This document shows, piece by piece, positions 42,030 through 52,217 of a stretch of 64,000 nt of DNA. Positions within the stretch are counted from its first letter, which is position 1. Every line of letters starts with the position of its first letter. This stretch comes from Polytrichum commune. Lineage: Eukaryota; Streptophyta; Polytrichopsida; Polytrichales; Polytrichaceae. The position numbers and the translations under genes are program-made. The notes beneath the pieces were generated by a model. That model saw nothing but the letters and a program-made list of their open reading frames with translations. It was not told the DNA's origin and made no database searches. The DNA is taken from the NCBI GenBank assembly GCA_950295325.1, contig OX485805.1, forward strand, positions 744,501-808,500, written 5' to 3'.

Positions 42030-42626
42030 GGTTGGATCCTGGGTACGCAACTCCCATATTATACGCAGGGGGCATCGTACTTAAAACGGCTTAGAGGACG
42101 GCTTTTGTAAAAAATTATATCAAATTAAGATGAAAAAAAAGTTGGGTAAAGACCAAATTAAATAAAATGAGATGAAAAAAAAGTTGGGTAAAGACCAAAT
42201 TAAATAAAATAAGATGAAAACAAAGTTGGGTGAAGACCAAATTAAATAAATGAGATGAAAAAAAAGTTGGGTTGCATATTTATTAAGCCTCCCATTAAAA
42301 TTATAAGCCACGAATAGTTGCCTCCCATTAAAATTATAAGTCATTCACGATGTTAAAATTTTATTAAAAAGTCCAAAAAGTTGGGTAGTTTTACCTATGG
42401 TACATGTATTAAAAAAAATCATATAATTAGGTTTTTAATGCAATTATATGCTTCAAAATATATTCATTTCATGTATATGATTACATTTTTGGATTCCTTG
42501 TTAGAAGGGCTACAAGGGTTTCCTACATTAAAACAAATTGTATCACTCAATATTGGACTAAAATGCATTATAAGTGATTATAATCATGACCATATAATAC
42601 GGGAGTTGCGTACCCGGGGGTTGGAA
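42030..42626. mobile_element. hAT-like MITE, 581 bases, with 8-base target duplication
   Basis: Terminal inverted repeats of about 28 bases: left CCTGGGTACGCAACTCCC followed by ATATTATA from 42038, and right (read inward) CCCGGGTACGCAACTCCC followed by GTATTATA ending at 42618. Flanking direct repeats GGTTGGAT (42030-42037) and GGTTGGAA (42619-42626) differ at one base. An 8-base duplication is the hAT hallmark. There is no transposase. The interior carries a 42-base tandem array. Confidence 0.75.
42120..42272. repeat. 42-base tandem array inside the MITE, about four copies
   Basis: Repeating unit GATGAAAAAAAAGTTGGGTA followed by AAGACCAAATTAAATAAAAT. A shorter duplicated phrase, CCTCCCATTAAAATTATAAG, follows at about 42289-42345. 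Confidence 0.9.
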
Positions 42627-44521
42627 TTGAATTTATTATTATTTGAAATCTTGATGGTAAGACTATGTATAGAGTTGAAAATTTCCAAGCTATTTCTGCT
42701 TGAAGTAGTGGAAGTTTCTTAAAGTGTTGTTTTTAAGGCCTTTATACCTTTTTGATATTTTCTCGAGTGAGGATGTTGTGGAGTTCATTTATAAATGTTC
42801 TAACTCCAATGAGGAGAAGAAAACCATATAATTGGGCGTTTTCTCTAAGTTCAATGTTCAACAAACCAATAAAGCATGTACTAGTTTTGAAAAACATGAA
42901 CCCATAGTGATGTTGATAGCACAAAGTCTAGTCATGACATTTCTTTTATGGATTTAACATGAACTACATAAATTCTGCCAAACGTTACTTGTACTTGCTA
43001 TCTCAATGTTGAGAATGTGTATGATCAAATTTTTGGATAATTGGGAAGTTGTGTGAACTAATTTATATGCCTAACATGGGGCGTGATCAGGGTGTACGTG
43101 TGAGACGAGAATTTGTGGCACAAGTGGAAAACCATTGTAACAAGAGCGGATTTGTTGTATTTCCATTCGTGAGTTGCCCAACCATTGTCCCTTGTCTTAA
43201 AGTTTTGGGCATGTCCAACATTCATTTGTGTGCAGACATCCTACAAAACTTTGTATCCATAGCATAGTAGTTCTTCAACATTGGAGGGAGGAGGTAGTAC
43301 ATGGATAGGTAATGGAGTGGAAGTTGTGGGTTGTTTGGGGGGGGGGGGGGGTAATAGTGAAGATAGGTGGTGGTTTACAAGTGAAGAATTAACATGTTGG
43401 TGGTGGGGGTGACTATGTGGTATTGGAGATGAGTGTGGGTGGGGTGGTGGTACATGCACGTGATGCAATCACTTGGGTGAACCAATTGACATTGTTGAAG
43501 GACCTGAGAAGCAATCCCATCCCTGACCTAGTCAATAATATCTCATGAGTTTTGAAGGTGTGAGTGGTTGCATGGGTGTTTGCCACTATAATCCTCATAA
43601 AAACAACAAGACATTTGTTGGTGGAAGATGATGTTCGAAATAGTCATAATCTGCATGGTTGACGGGGGCTGGAATAGGTGGTGGTAGTGGGGGGGGGGTG
43701 CCACGATGTGTGTCTGGGCGCTCAAAATGGTTGTGTGTGGCAGAAAACCATGAGGAAGATGGGTTGAATTAGTGATATGTTGGTGGCTATACATTATATG
43801 GGGAGTGCAATGAGATGGCCATACCATTGCGTGCATGTAGGTGGAGTTGTTAGTAGATCTTGTGGGTGATGTTTAGTTTGAGTGGACCAACGGTGGTGTA
43901 AAAGACATTGTGGTGGGCAATTATAAAACTAGGTTGCAAACATGTAAGAGAAGCATCCAAACAATAATTAAATTAAGAATAAAGAATCAATAGCAACAAC
44001 AACAAAATAAACTTGTGAATGGCTAGAAGGGAAGGCAAGAGCATATGAGGTATTGGTGGGAGACAAACAAATTTGTATGAGAAGTAGGGGTACAAGCAAT
44101 GAACATTAATTTGACTCATAATAATAGACTTACTCGGAGTCTAGAAACAAGACAACATAGGGTTGGAGTTGAGACATATGCAATGGTGTTGTTGGTGTGG
44201 AGGATATTAATGATGTGGGTGGTTGTGCATATGGGAGTTCAAAGAGACGGTGGGATGTGAGGATATACAAAGATAGAGGTAGTTCATTGGTCATAAGGCA
44301 AGGGAAAATGGGGGAGGGAAAAAAATAGACAAAGGCATATATAGTCGCTTTAACATGGGAATTTGGGCATAGGCGGGAACACACATGATAGATAAGTTGG
44401 TAGGGAATTTGCAGACTTATTGTTGTAAATATGTGGGGGGGGGGGGGAGTTAGAAGATACCAAGGCAATTGAAAGGTTATAAATTGATACTCGAGTGGAA
44501 GAAGAGTTGGTTGAACTTATG
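42627..44521. other. Intergenic DNA, no supported gene
   Basis: Only short open frames. G-rich runs occur at about 43337-43351, 43689-43698 and 44437-44449. On the minus strand many weak frames are rich in His and Pro because of GGTGG-type repeats, which I regard as compositional. Confidence 0.45.
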
Positions 44522-44904
44522 CCTAGGAGGCAGATAGATAGATAGAAACTCCGGTCCCTTTTTAGCAAGGGGCCGGCGTGAATAAAGTGTCCGTTCGTAA
44601 TGTCAATGACCCGATGCCCACTGGACAAGGGGACATTGGGGCAATACTACTCTCCCCTTTCGAGGATGGGCACTATAGTGACACACTATACTAGTTCCTA
44701 GCTAGCCACTAGTGCCTTGAAGATACCGGACATGGTATCCCCCCAAAGGGCTTTGAGGTACCCATACAACAAGGTCCCACCATAGTTGGGTGGACTAAGG
44801 TGGTGAGCACCACGCCGGCATGGGGAATAGAACCCACAACCTCCTCATTGGGGGCCATGAGCCCTAACCACCAAGCCAAGGCCCATGGTGCCTCCTAGGA
44901 GGCA
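44522..44904 (-). mobile_element. tRNA-derived SINE, about 360 bases, with target site duplication
   Basis: Direct repeats CCTAGGAGGCA at 44522-44532 and 44894-44904 flank the element. Read on the minus strand, the 5' end resembles a tRNA gene: an A-box-like GGCTTGGTGGTTAGGGC near 44862-44878 and a B box GGTTCTATTCC at 44824-44834, one base off the GGTTCGANTCC consensus. The body is unrelated to tRNA and the 3' end is a TATC simple repeat at 44533-44545. This arrangement (polymerase III promoter head, unrelated body, simple tail, target duplication) defines a tRNA-derived SINE. Mobilisation would need a LINE partner; LINE remnants lie nearby, though no link is shown. Confidence 0.82.
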
Positions 44905-45500
44905 TATATACTTGGGTGTAATATTAGTGGTGGATTGTAGAGCCAATACACCTAGTAGGAGCAATTTGGGTAGTGCAAGTGAGAATTGTGGAGACGAGGG
45001 TCGAGGATCAACGTGGAATAAACCTCCGTCTTCATACGGAGGGTGAAAGGAAGTTCTATGAAGGTGACTCGGTAAAGAAAGTTAGGTACATGCAACATAA
45101 CTGCTCAAGGTTGCTCAATGGAGTGCTAGAGAAAATGGCATTGTACGTCCCATCCTAGGGTGCAAAGAGTTACTTGTCATTTGTGTTGAGAAGCCTTGAT
45201 GTGGTGTGGTTGCAAATCGTAATGTTATATGGTTTTCAAGAAGATTGCACCTAAGGACGACCATTATAGTGATTTATGGTTTTTGATGTCAACATTATCC
45301 ATAAGGGAGGGATGAGCATCGAAGGAGCTTGGGATGGTTGTACCATGTGCAGTTGGTGTTGTTGGGTAGCCATTGTAGTAGCAAGTAGAATGGTAAGGTG
45401 AGATGGGTGTAGTGATGACCACATTGAATATCACCATGAGTATGCACATGATTTGCCTCATACTTTAATGGCCTGTTTCCTTAGAGCTCGAGTTGTTGCA
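44905..45500. other. Intergenic DNA, no supported gene
   Basis: Short unrelated open frames only. Confidence 0.4.
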
Positions 45501-45760
45501 TTAGAGTGGTTCTAGAGACATTGGGACACTCCAACATAAAATGTGCTACATTCTCAACTACTTTTATAAGAGCAATTGGATTATAGGTGTCACTTGAACC
45601 TTGAATTTGAGGATTTCTTTAAGTTAGCATATGTGATGGACTATCATTCTAGATTTCCAAAATACATTGGTTGGTTACCTCAACACTATAATTACTCCTT
45701 TAGCCATTGAAATAGCCATTTGTACTCTATCTTACAAAGTTGTTAAACTTAATAGATGAC
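45500..45760 (-). mobile_element. LINE-like 3' remnant, copy 3 (inverted)
   Basis: Read on the minus strand it carries the phrase encoding VENVAHFMLECP (about 45520-45560), which matches VENEAQFML in the copy at 5476-6330. Upstream of that is an AIEIA-like stretch at about 45690-45720. It is short, with stops and shifts. It confirms that this LINE family has at least three decayed copies in the window. Confidence 0.5.
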
Positions 45761-46158
45761 AAAGTCCAATGAGTTTGGAAGCAAGGCTCAAATCATTAAT
45801 TTGTTCCACATAATTAATGAGTTGTTGTGTTCAATCAAAGAACAAACTATGCTCTATTACAAACAAACAATATTTTCTCCTTGGTTTCTTCTATGTAGAT
45901 TGATTTGCATGCTGCACCAATAACAAAATTGTCCAATAATCAAATTTTAAACTTATTTAATTTTTTTTTTGGTCATTTTTGGCACATCATTGCTCATGGA
46001 GAACACTACTATGGCTTATTGGTAGTCAACCACAATGTCTCAACATACAAGGGTAATGTTGTGGATTGCACTAATTATTTGGTATTGACACCAATTTAGT
46101 AATATCATAGCAACCTCGATAGTAATCAATCCATTTCTGTATCATAATAGAGTGCCAT

Positions 46159-46664
46159 ATGTCACACACGGGGAGGTCACTCCATTGTAAAGTTGAACAA
46201 CCATGTGCGAACATTTTACATGTAAAAAATCCTACTTCTACATGAAGCATCACCAAAATGGGTCAAACTTTTATCAATTGTTTTTCATGAGTAGATATAC
46301 ATGGTACCTATTAAATAGTAAAAAAATAGTAAAAAAATTTGATGATTTTTATTTAATATTTTATTTAATAAAACACACCGTTTCTAATTAGAATGACACA
46401 AAATTGAACTAAAACAATTACTACAAAAATTAAGATGACCAAAAGATTCAAATATATATATATATATATAAAAATCAAATATGACCAAAATATGACCAAA
46501 AGATTCATATATATATATATATATATATTATCAATGGTTATGAATATTTAGAAAAAAAATCATAAAATTTTAAGTTATCTATGGCATGTAATATAGGGGG
46601 TAGCAAACTTTGTTCGCACATGGTGTTCAACTTGACAATGGAGTGACCTCCCCGTGATGTCACA
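46159..46664. mobile_element. hAT-like MITE, 490 bases, with perfect 8-base target duplication
   Basis: Perfect direct repeats ATGTCACA at 46159-46166 and 46657-46664. Terminal inverted repeats of about 46 bases (46167-46213 and 46611-46656) begin CACGGGGAGGTCACTCCATT and continue through AAGTTGAAC and CCATGTGCGAACA with two small differences. The interior is AT-rich with two (AT)n tracts at about 46451-46470 and 46507-46528 and a repeated ATGACCAAAA phrase. It has no coding capacity. Termini and target length fit the hAT superfamily. Confidence 0.82.
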
Positions 46665-46871
46665 AGATGTTGACCAAAACCCATAATAAAGTTGACGTGG
46701 CACAAAAATTAACACCTAACATGCAAAGTGTTAAACCTTGGTACATATCATGGTAATAGGCATGATGATACATATTCATATAAAAATAAAATAAAATGTG
46801 TACCTCTAGCATTAAATGGTTAGGGTCACTTTACACTAGAGCTTGAGGTCCCTTGACCCATGATATACATA

Positions 46872-47165
46872 AATAGGGGTTGTCACACCTCCTCGGAGAA
46901 TGGAGAATGGAGAATGAGGAAAAAGAGGAGCCAATAGGATAGCTTCTCCATGGAGAAAGGTGTGACACCCCTTTGTGGAGAATGGGAATTACCATTGCCG
47001 CCCGCATGTGGTAAGAATTTCTGCTCTATTCACACGCTCAGAAATCAACTAAAGCCCTGCCGCAACAAAAAGAAGTGACCCCAGGTGAAAAACAATATAA
47101 CCTTCGCACAAGAAGTTTTCTCTATTCTCCGAGAATGGGAAGAAAGAGGTGTGACAACCCCTATT
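46872..47165. mobile_element. 294-base inverted-repeat (foldback) element
   Basis: Ends with a perfect 20-base inverted repeat, AATAGGGGTTGTCACACCTC at 46872-46891 and its complement at 47146-47165. The symmetry extends outward imperfectly (TTGACCCAT near 46853 against ATGGGTCAA at 47167-47175) and inward (TTCTCCGAGAATGG-like). I find no clear target duplication. No coding capacity. Confidence 0.6.
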
Positions 47166-47189
47166 GATGGGTCAATAAGTCCCAAGTTC

Positions 47190-48626
47190 GTTTACACTAG
47201 ACTTGAAGGCGTGAAGGACCAAAGAAACTCAAATGGATGAAAAATCTACATGGCATTAAGTGGATGATGTTTTTTGGTTATTGGATATTACATTAGGCCC
47301 ATCAAAAAGAGGGTGGGTCTAACACTTTACACCTAACAATTGCAAATTTGGATTTCTATTTCCTATAGTACGGCCTTTGAATGACTTTCAAGGGCCTTTA
47401 GATTTTCATGGTCATGGTTCTTGGTCTATGCATAAAGCGACCTTTAGTAGAATGAAAGTTTGAAGATGAAATGAAGATTTCGTAGAATTTAGTTCAATAT
47501 TTAGGAATTGAGAAATTTTGCATCGTGGATTCTAGAAAGCTTTGGGGGAGCCAATCGAATTTTCTAAATTTGCTACTCAATCAATAAGATGCTCAAATTT
47601 GGCTTAGACCAAAACCATTCCGGGGGTCTGCAAAAGGACTGTTGGGCACAACCTCCAAATTAAGGAATCCTTGAAAAAACCAAAGCAGAAGGCAAAACAA
47701 TACTACATCCAAAAGCAACGACAATCATCCAATAATTCACACCCTACGCAGCACAAACCCAGCGAAAATAATCCTCATTCATCTATCCTACTCCCCCCCC
47801 CGGCACTGGCTTCGATGGAAAACCCATCCACGGAGCCCGGCCCGAGATGGATGACCAGCTCGCAAGTCCTCCCAGGAAGACTAAACCACTCAGACGGATG
47901 AAATATTTATCATTCATGTTTTCAAACGGCTAGTACCACGTCAGCGCTAAATCGGGCGGGAGGCCTCCTCCGGGAACCCGCAGTCATCCAACCGTTGCAC
48001 GTCGTGTAGCGGATAGAAGATGAATGTCATCCAATCGTTATTCCTCACATCGTTAGAAACTGGATGAATATGAATGAAGGAGGTGAAACGCATCCAACTC
48101 ACTTTGTTACCTTGAGAGAAGTGGATGGATAATGAGTACAATGGATGAAAAAATGTTCATTCGTGACTGCCACGTCCCTGTTCCCGCCAACAAGAGGGCG
48201 GGAAGGCGAGCACTTCTTCCCTCGCTGCCTCAGAACTCCAGCTCGCATTGCAGGCTTCGGATCATTGTTCTGCTCCATTGGAACCCTGGTAGCCTTCCCA
48301 ATTGAAGAGATTGTTAGAAGGAGCGTTGGAGTTTTTACAAAACGCATTTTGGTTGAGATTTTAGAGAGAACGAGGCGGTGATGCAGAAGTCTGCGGCTCT
48401 GCTTGATTCGGAGATTGTTGATGTTGTTGTCGCAGGGGTTGAAGCTTGTGATTCTGGTGGAGGGTTTTTATTCTTTACTGGTGATGTGTAGTGCGTGATG
48501 AGGGAGGTGGGTGGGGTTTGAGAGCTTGTGGCAAGTGGTGTGGTTGAATTTGTTGTGAGGTTTTGGTGTTTTTCTGTGTCTCTTGTTGTGGAACGAGGTT
48601 TGGTCAAGCTTTCGTATATCTCCACC
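47190..48626 (+). promoter_or_regulatory. CDT1 upstream region and leader
   Basis: No gene is seen between the foldback element and the CDT1 start. The last 700 bases become GC-richer and hold E2F-like sites. Short upstream ATGs near 48484 and 48498 precede the CDT1 start and would make small upstream open frames if they are transcribed. Confidence 0.45.
48181..48204 (+). promoter_or_regulatory. Pair of inverted E2F-like sites upstream of CDT1
   Basis: TTCCCGCC at 48181-48188 and GGCGGGAA at 48197-48204, an inverted pair of the E2F core, about 425 bases before the CDT1 start codon. A weaker GGCGGGAG lies near 47955. CDT1 genes are known E2F targets in plants and animals, so the context supports S-phase control. 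Confidence 0.6.
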
Positions 48627-51600
48627 ATGTCGGATCTGCACAGAAGGTTGAGCAGGCGGCCCACCGATGTGGATCAGGAGAAGGGGGGCCGGGGTTTGCT
48701 TAGCTTCCGGAGCAGGAAGCTGGATTTTTGTGATTCCGGTAAGGGGAAGGAGGGAGCTATGGGGCCTCCCATGTTAGGTTCTCGCAAAAGGGAAAGCTTG
48801 AACGAGGAGACGCACAATGAGGATGTACCTAAAACTCCTGTGAAGAAATCTGCCACTTCGAAACTGCCTACCAAGTATGTCCCTTAACCCTTAACTTCTT
48901 GGCTCTTCACTTTATGATGCAGTATTGTCAGATTGTGAGCAAGTGAATACGCATGACGCATAGCCATTGGATTTGTCTTTCCGATATAGTATTCTTAGAT
49001 TGTTGTATGTCCCTCAACCCTCAGTTCTTGGACTTAGCTTTTCACTTTTTGATGCAGCATTGTCAGATTATAAGAAAGTGAATGTTGGATTTGGGGAGGC
49101 ATTGGATGTAGAGGTTGTTGCATTCAGGAGTGCAATGTTGGAAGTTCTCTGCGCATGTACTTAGTCCGCTTAGCCCATAACCACTAGGTTGCTTATGAGC
49201 TTTGTCTTCCCTATGCATCATTAGCAGATTGTTAGCAAGCGAATGCTGGAATTAGCGAGATATTGAGTGTAGAAGTTGTTACATTCAGGTACGCACTATT
49301 GGAAGCTTTCTACGAAGGCGTGGAGGCGGCCATTAGTTTGCTGGGCATCCGCCGCCAGCTCTGTACATTCCAGGCAGTCTGCACCACTGTTGAAGCAACC
49401 ACACAGAGGTGAGCAGATGATCCATTGCTTTCTCTGCATGTGAGCATTGCATTCTCAGGGAGCTGGGAATTTTCACTCATGTTTCTGTATGAATTTTGAT
49501 CTTGTGGTGTTTGGGGATTATTGCAGACGTTTTCTGCTGCGTCATTTGGCCCAAATCAAGCACATTCTGCCCGAGGCGGTGCATTTGGATTGGGTGAGAT
49601 CATACGATGCAGACACCCGCGAGAAGAAATGGGAGGTTCGGATCTCGCTGTTACCTATGCCTGCGGAAGAAGTCGAGCCCAATGCATCAGGGAGCACCAA
49701 GAAGAAGCCCAGAGTGGACACAGTGCAGCGACGACGTGCATTTCACTCCCGCTTGGTGAAATTTGCTTCCACTCATCCTGAGGTAAGCTCCACAATCAAA
49801 TGCCATGGATTTTAGTCAGTCGTACCTAATTGTACACCCAAGCATTATTCCACAAATTTTAGGAGTGATTCCCATCATGCATGGAGACTTTTGATTGATG
49901 TGAATTGTTGTTAACATCGCATTGATCCTACATCGGAATATAGTTCCGTAACTCTTAGGGGCGACTCGCATCATCCAACAGTTCCATTGATGCGAACTGC
50001 TCACAATGACCTCGTTGTGCATTGCTCAGGAGGAAGATATTCCAGAGGAGCCCCTGCCAGAGAGGCCCTTGAGAGGGTACTCGACACCGAAGAATTTGGG
50101 TTCAACGGGACTCACTCTTCCAGTGGCCACTACTTGCATTCCAATGGAGATCAACACCACTTCACATCGGATGAAACACACGGAGTGCACATCCGCAGCG
50201 GCTGGCTTGTCTCACTTCCCATCTACCTTCAAACCCTCCTTTTCTTCCAGAGCAGCCAAGTCTTTCGTGCCCGCACAGTCTCCTATTCGTGCTGATCCAA
50301 TTGATCAAGTTGAGGCCGTGGATGTGGATGTGTCCTTAAAAGAAGCTAGAAAGGAGATTGAAGACTTCGTTCTTCCCCTTCGGATCAACAGACATAGCCA
50401 CAGGGTTGTTCACGATGTTGTGTCGGATGTGCCTGCGGGCACATCACACTTCCCACCATCTTTCCGTCCCTTCTTCTCCAGGAAAGAACAGGTACCAATT
50501 TCAACAGGCGAGGATCCTGATGGTTCTGGTGCCCGCATCATCGGTGGTGACATGCCAAGCTCTTCGGTGCATCTCACCCCATCGAAGCGTAGGCATGCAG
50601 ATTTTGATCTGGAGGACAACTCTTCCGCTCCTGCTGAGTTTTCCAGTCCAGTGAAGACTGTCCGCACAATCTCGAAGCAGCCCGAGTTTGGGAGTCCTAT
50701 CAGGAATCCTCATTACTCCATTATGGCTTCTCCTCGCAGGGAATCTGTGGCTTTTCATGATGAAAGCTCAGGTCTTTTTAGCACACCAGTGAAGGCATCC
50801 GTGTCGAAGAAGTGCTTCAGCTCTCCGGCCATGGGGACCCCAGGGCAGGTGTCCGAGATTTTGGAGCCTGAGTCTCCGATCCGTGTGTCCACACCCTCGT
50901 CTGATCTTCTCCGTACTCCTGTGAAGTCATTTATCCCAGCGGAGTCATTCAAGTCTCCATGTGTGAGCACCCCTGCCCAGAAGGGATCACCTTCCACTCC
51001 AGTCATGGCCAGGAGCTCCTTTCATATCTCTCAACAATCCGAAACAACTACTCCTCAACAACACACTCCTGAGTCTCCTCTCCTTACCCCTGTGAAACAA
51101 CAATCCTCCTCCATGCGATCCCTGAAATTCAGCACAACACCACAAAAGGGCTTTTCGACTCCTGCAAGCTCCCAGGCCAAGACACCCATCATGAGTGTCA
51201 TGGATAAGACACCAGCTGCCTCACCTGGGGTGCACATCCCTTCCACTCCTGGGATGCAGACACCTGTGAGGTCATCCACAAGGTTCAAAGATGGACAGTC
51301 CACCACCAAACGGTCCAAAGTGAACTTGGGTCCTTTGTTTGCACGAAACTCGGACTCGGATGCTTGTTCATCTGAGGATGAAGTGCCTGGGGAGATGGGA
51401 AGTACACGTGAGGAGCATCCAGGGACATCCAAGAAACCAGCTGCTGAGGAAATGCGAAGCTTCAGGAAATCTTTGTCATTCGCCAGCGATGCTGAGCCAC
51501 GGGACCTGAAGAAATCACTGTCCTTTGCAAAGGGTGAAGTGTCAGAAGCCGATGTGAGCATGATCCAGAGCCTGCCTGCAGCATTCGTGCAATCGGTATG

Positions 51601-52217
51601 TCAATTACCTCTACAGCTTATTAGTTTTTGCATTACCAACTCTTTTCAGCTCATTGTGTGTCAATGTGGTGTATTATTATTGCAAGATATATGCTCATCC
51701 TTCATGGAGGTTCTGAATTCTGTTTTGGTCTATTTGCAGGTGATTGATGAAGAAAATCGGGTTTCAGTGGAGCAGAGCACTGAGAGTGTAGCTCTGAGGC
51801 GCAAGCAGCAAATGATGGCTGGCCTTCCACAACTAGTTAACCAGCTGCGCATGATCTTCCAGTCCTCTGGCCGGTCCGTCTTCCCTTACAAGGAGCTCCT
51901 GTCGCAGGTGCTATCCTCCAACACAGAGATGACAGACAGAGATGAGGTTGAAGAGAGGATGAAGATGTTGCTGGACTTGGCTCCAGATTGGATTCTCACC
52001 AAACCTTCCATGTCTGGTGACACCCTCTTGAGGTCAGTTGCCATGTAACATGTACTTTTCAAGAAGCACTTACTTAGCTGGATTGAGCAGACTCACTTTT
52101 AGTGAGCATATATACTATTGTAATCTATTGCTGAGACTGATGGGTGTTGTTCATTGCAGAATCAACAAAAGTGTGGACGTCTTGAGAGTGCGTAGGAGGC
52201 TGTCTGGGCTCCAATAG
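48627..52217 (+). CDS. CDT1: CDT1, DNA replication licensing factor
   Basis: Six exons: 48627-48874, 49289-49408, 49527-49782, 50030-51595, 51740-52032, 52160-52217; 846 residues with all phases consistent. CDT1 loads the MCM2-7 helicase on origins with ORC and CDC6, and in plants it is also tied to plastid division. The N-terminal CDT1/geminin-binding-type domain spans about residues 83-208 (KYALLEAFYEGVEAAISLL, RRFLLRHLAQIKHILPEAV). The long exon 4 is a disordered Ser/Thr/Pro linker with around thirty SP or TP sites, many as TPVK or SPIR, fitting CDK control. The C-terminal winged helix is at about 755-845 (LPQLVNQLRMIF, DREEVEER-like, LAPDWILTK, SINKSVDVLR-like). No clear PIP box is seen. 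The protein is longer than usual because of the linker. Confidence 0.93.
48875..49315 (+). repeat. Three tandem units filling CDT1 intron 1, with copied splice junctions
   Basis: Units begin at 48875 (the true donor, GTATGTCCCTTAACCC), 49005 (GTATGTCCCTCAACCC) and 49157 (GTACTTAGTCCGCTTAGCCC), spacings 130 and 152. Each continues with a GATGCAG-ATTGTCAGATT-like segment. Units 2 and 3 also share GTTGTTRCATTCAG; in unit 3 this is the real acceptor of exon 2 (49289), and in unit 2 it precedes a copy of the first 25-30 bases of exon 2 (from 49128: TGCAATGTTGGAAGTTCTCT against GCACTATTGGAAGCTTTCTA). Confidence 0.75.

Noticed and set aside
49447-49815. Continuous frame running through CDT1 exon 3 into the flanking introns
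   Set aside because: Only 49527-49782 is bounded by splice sites and matches CDT1; the ends are intronic read-through.
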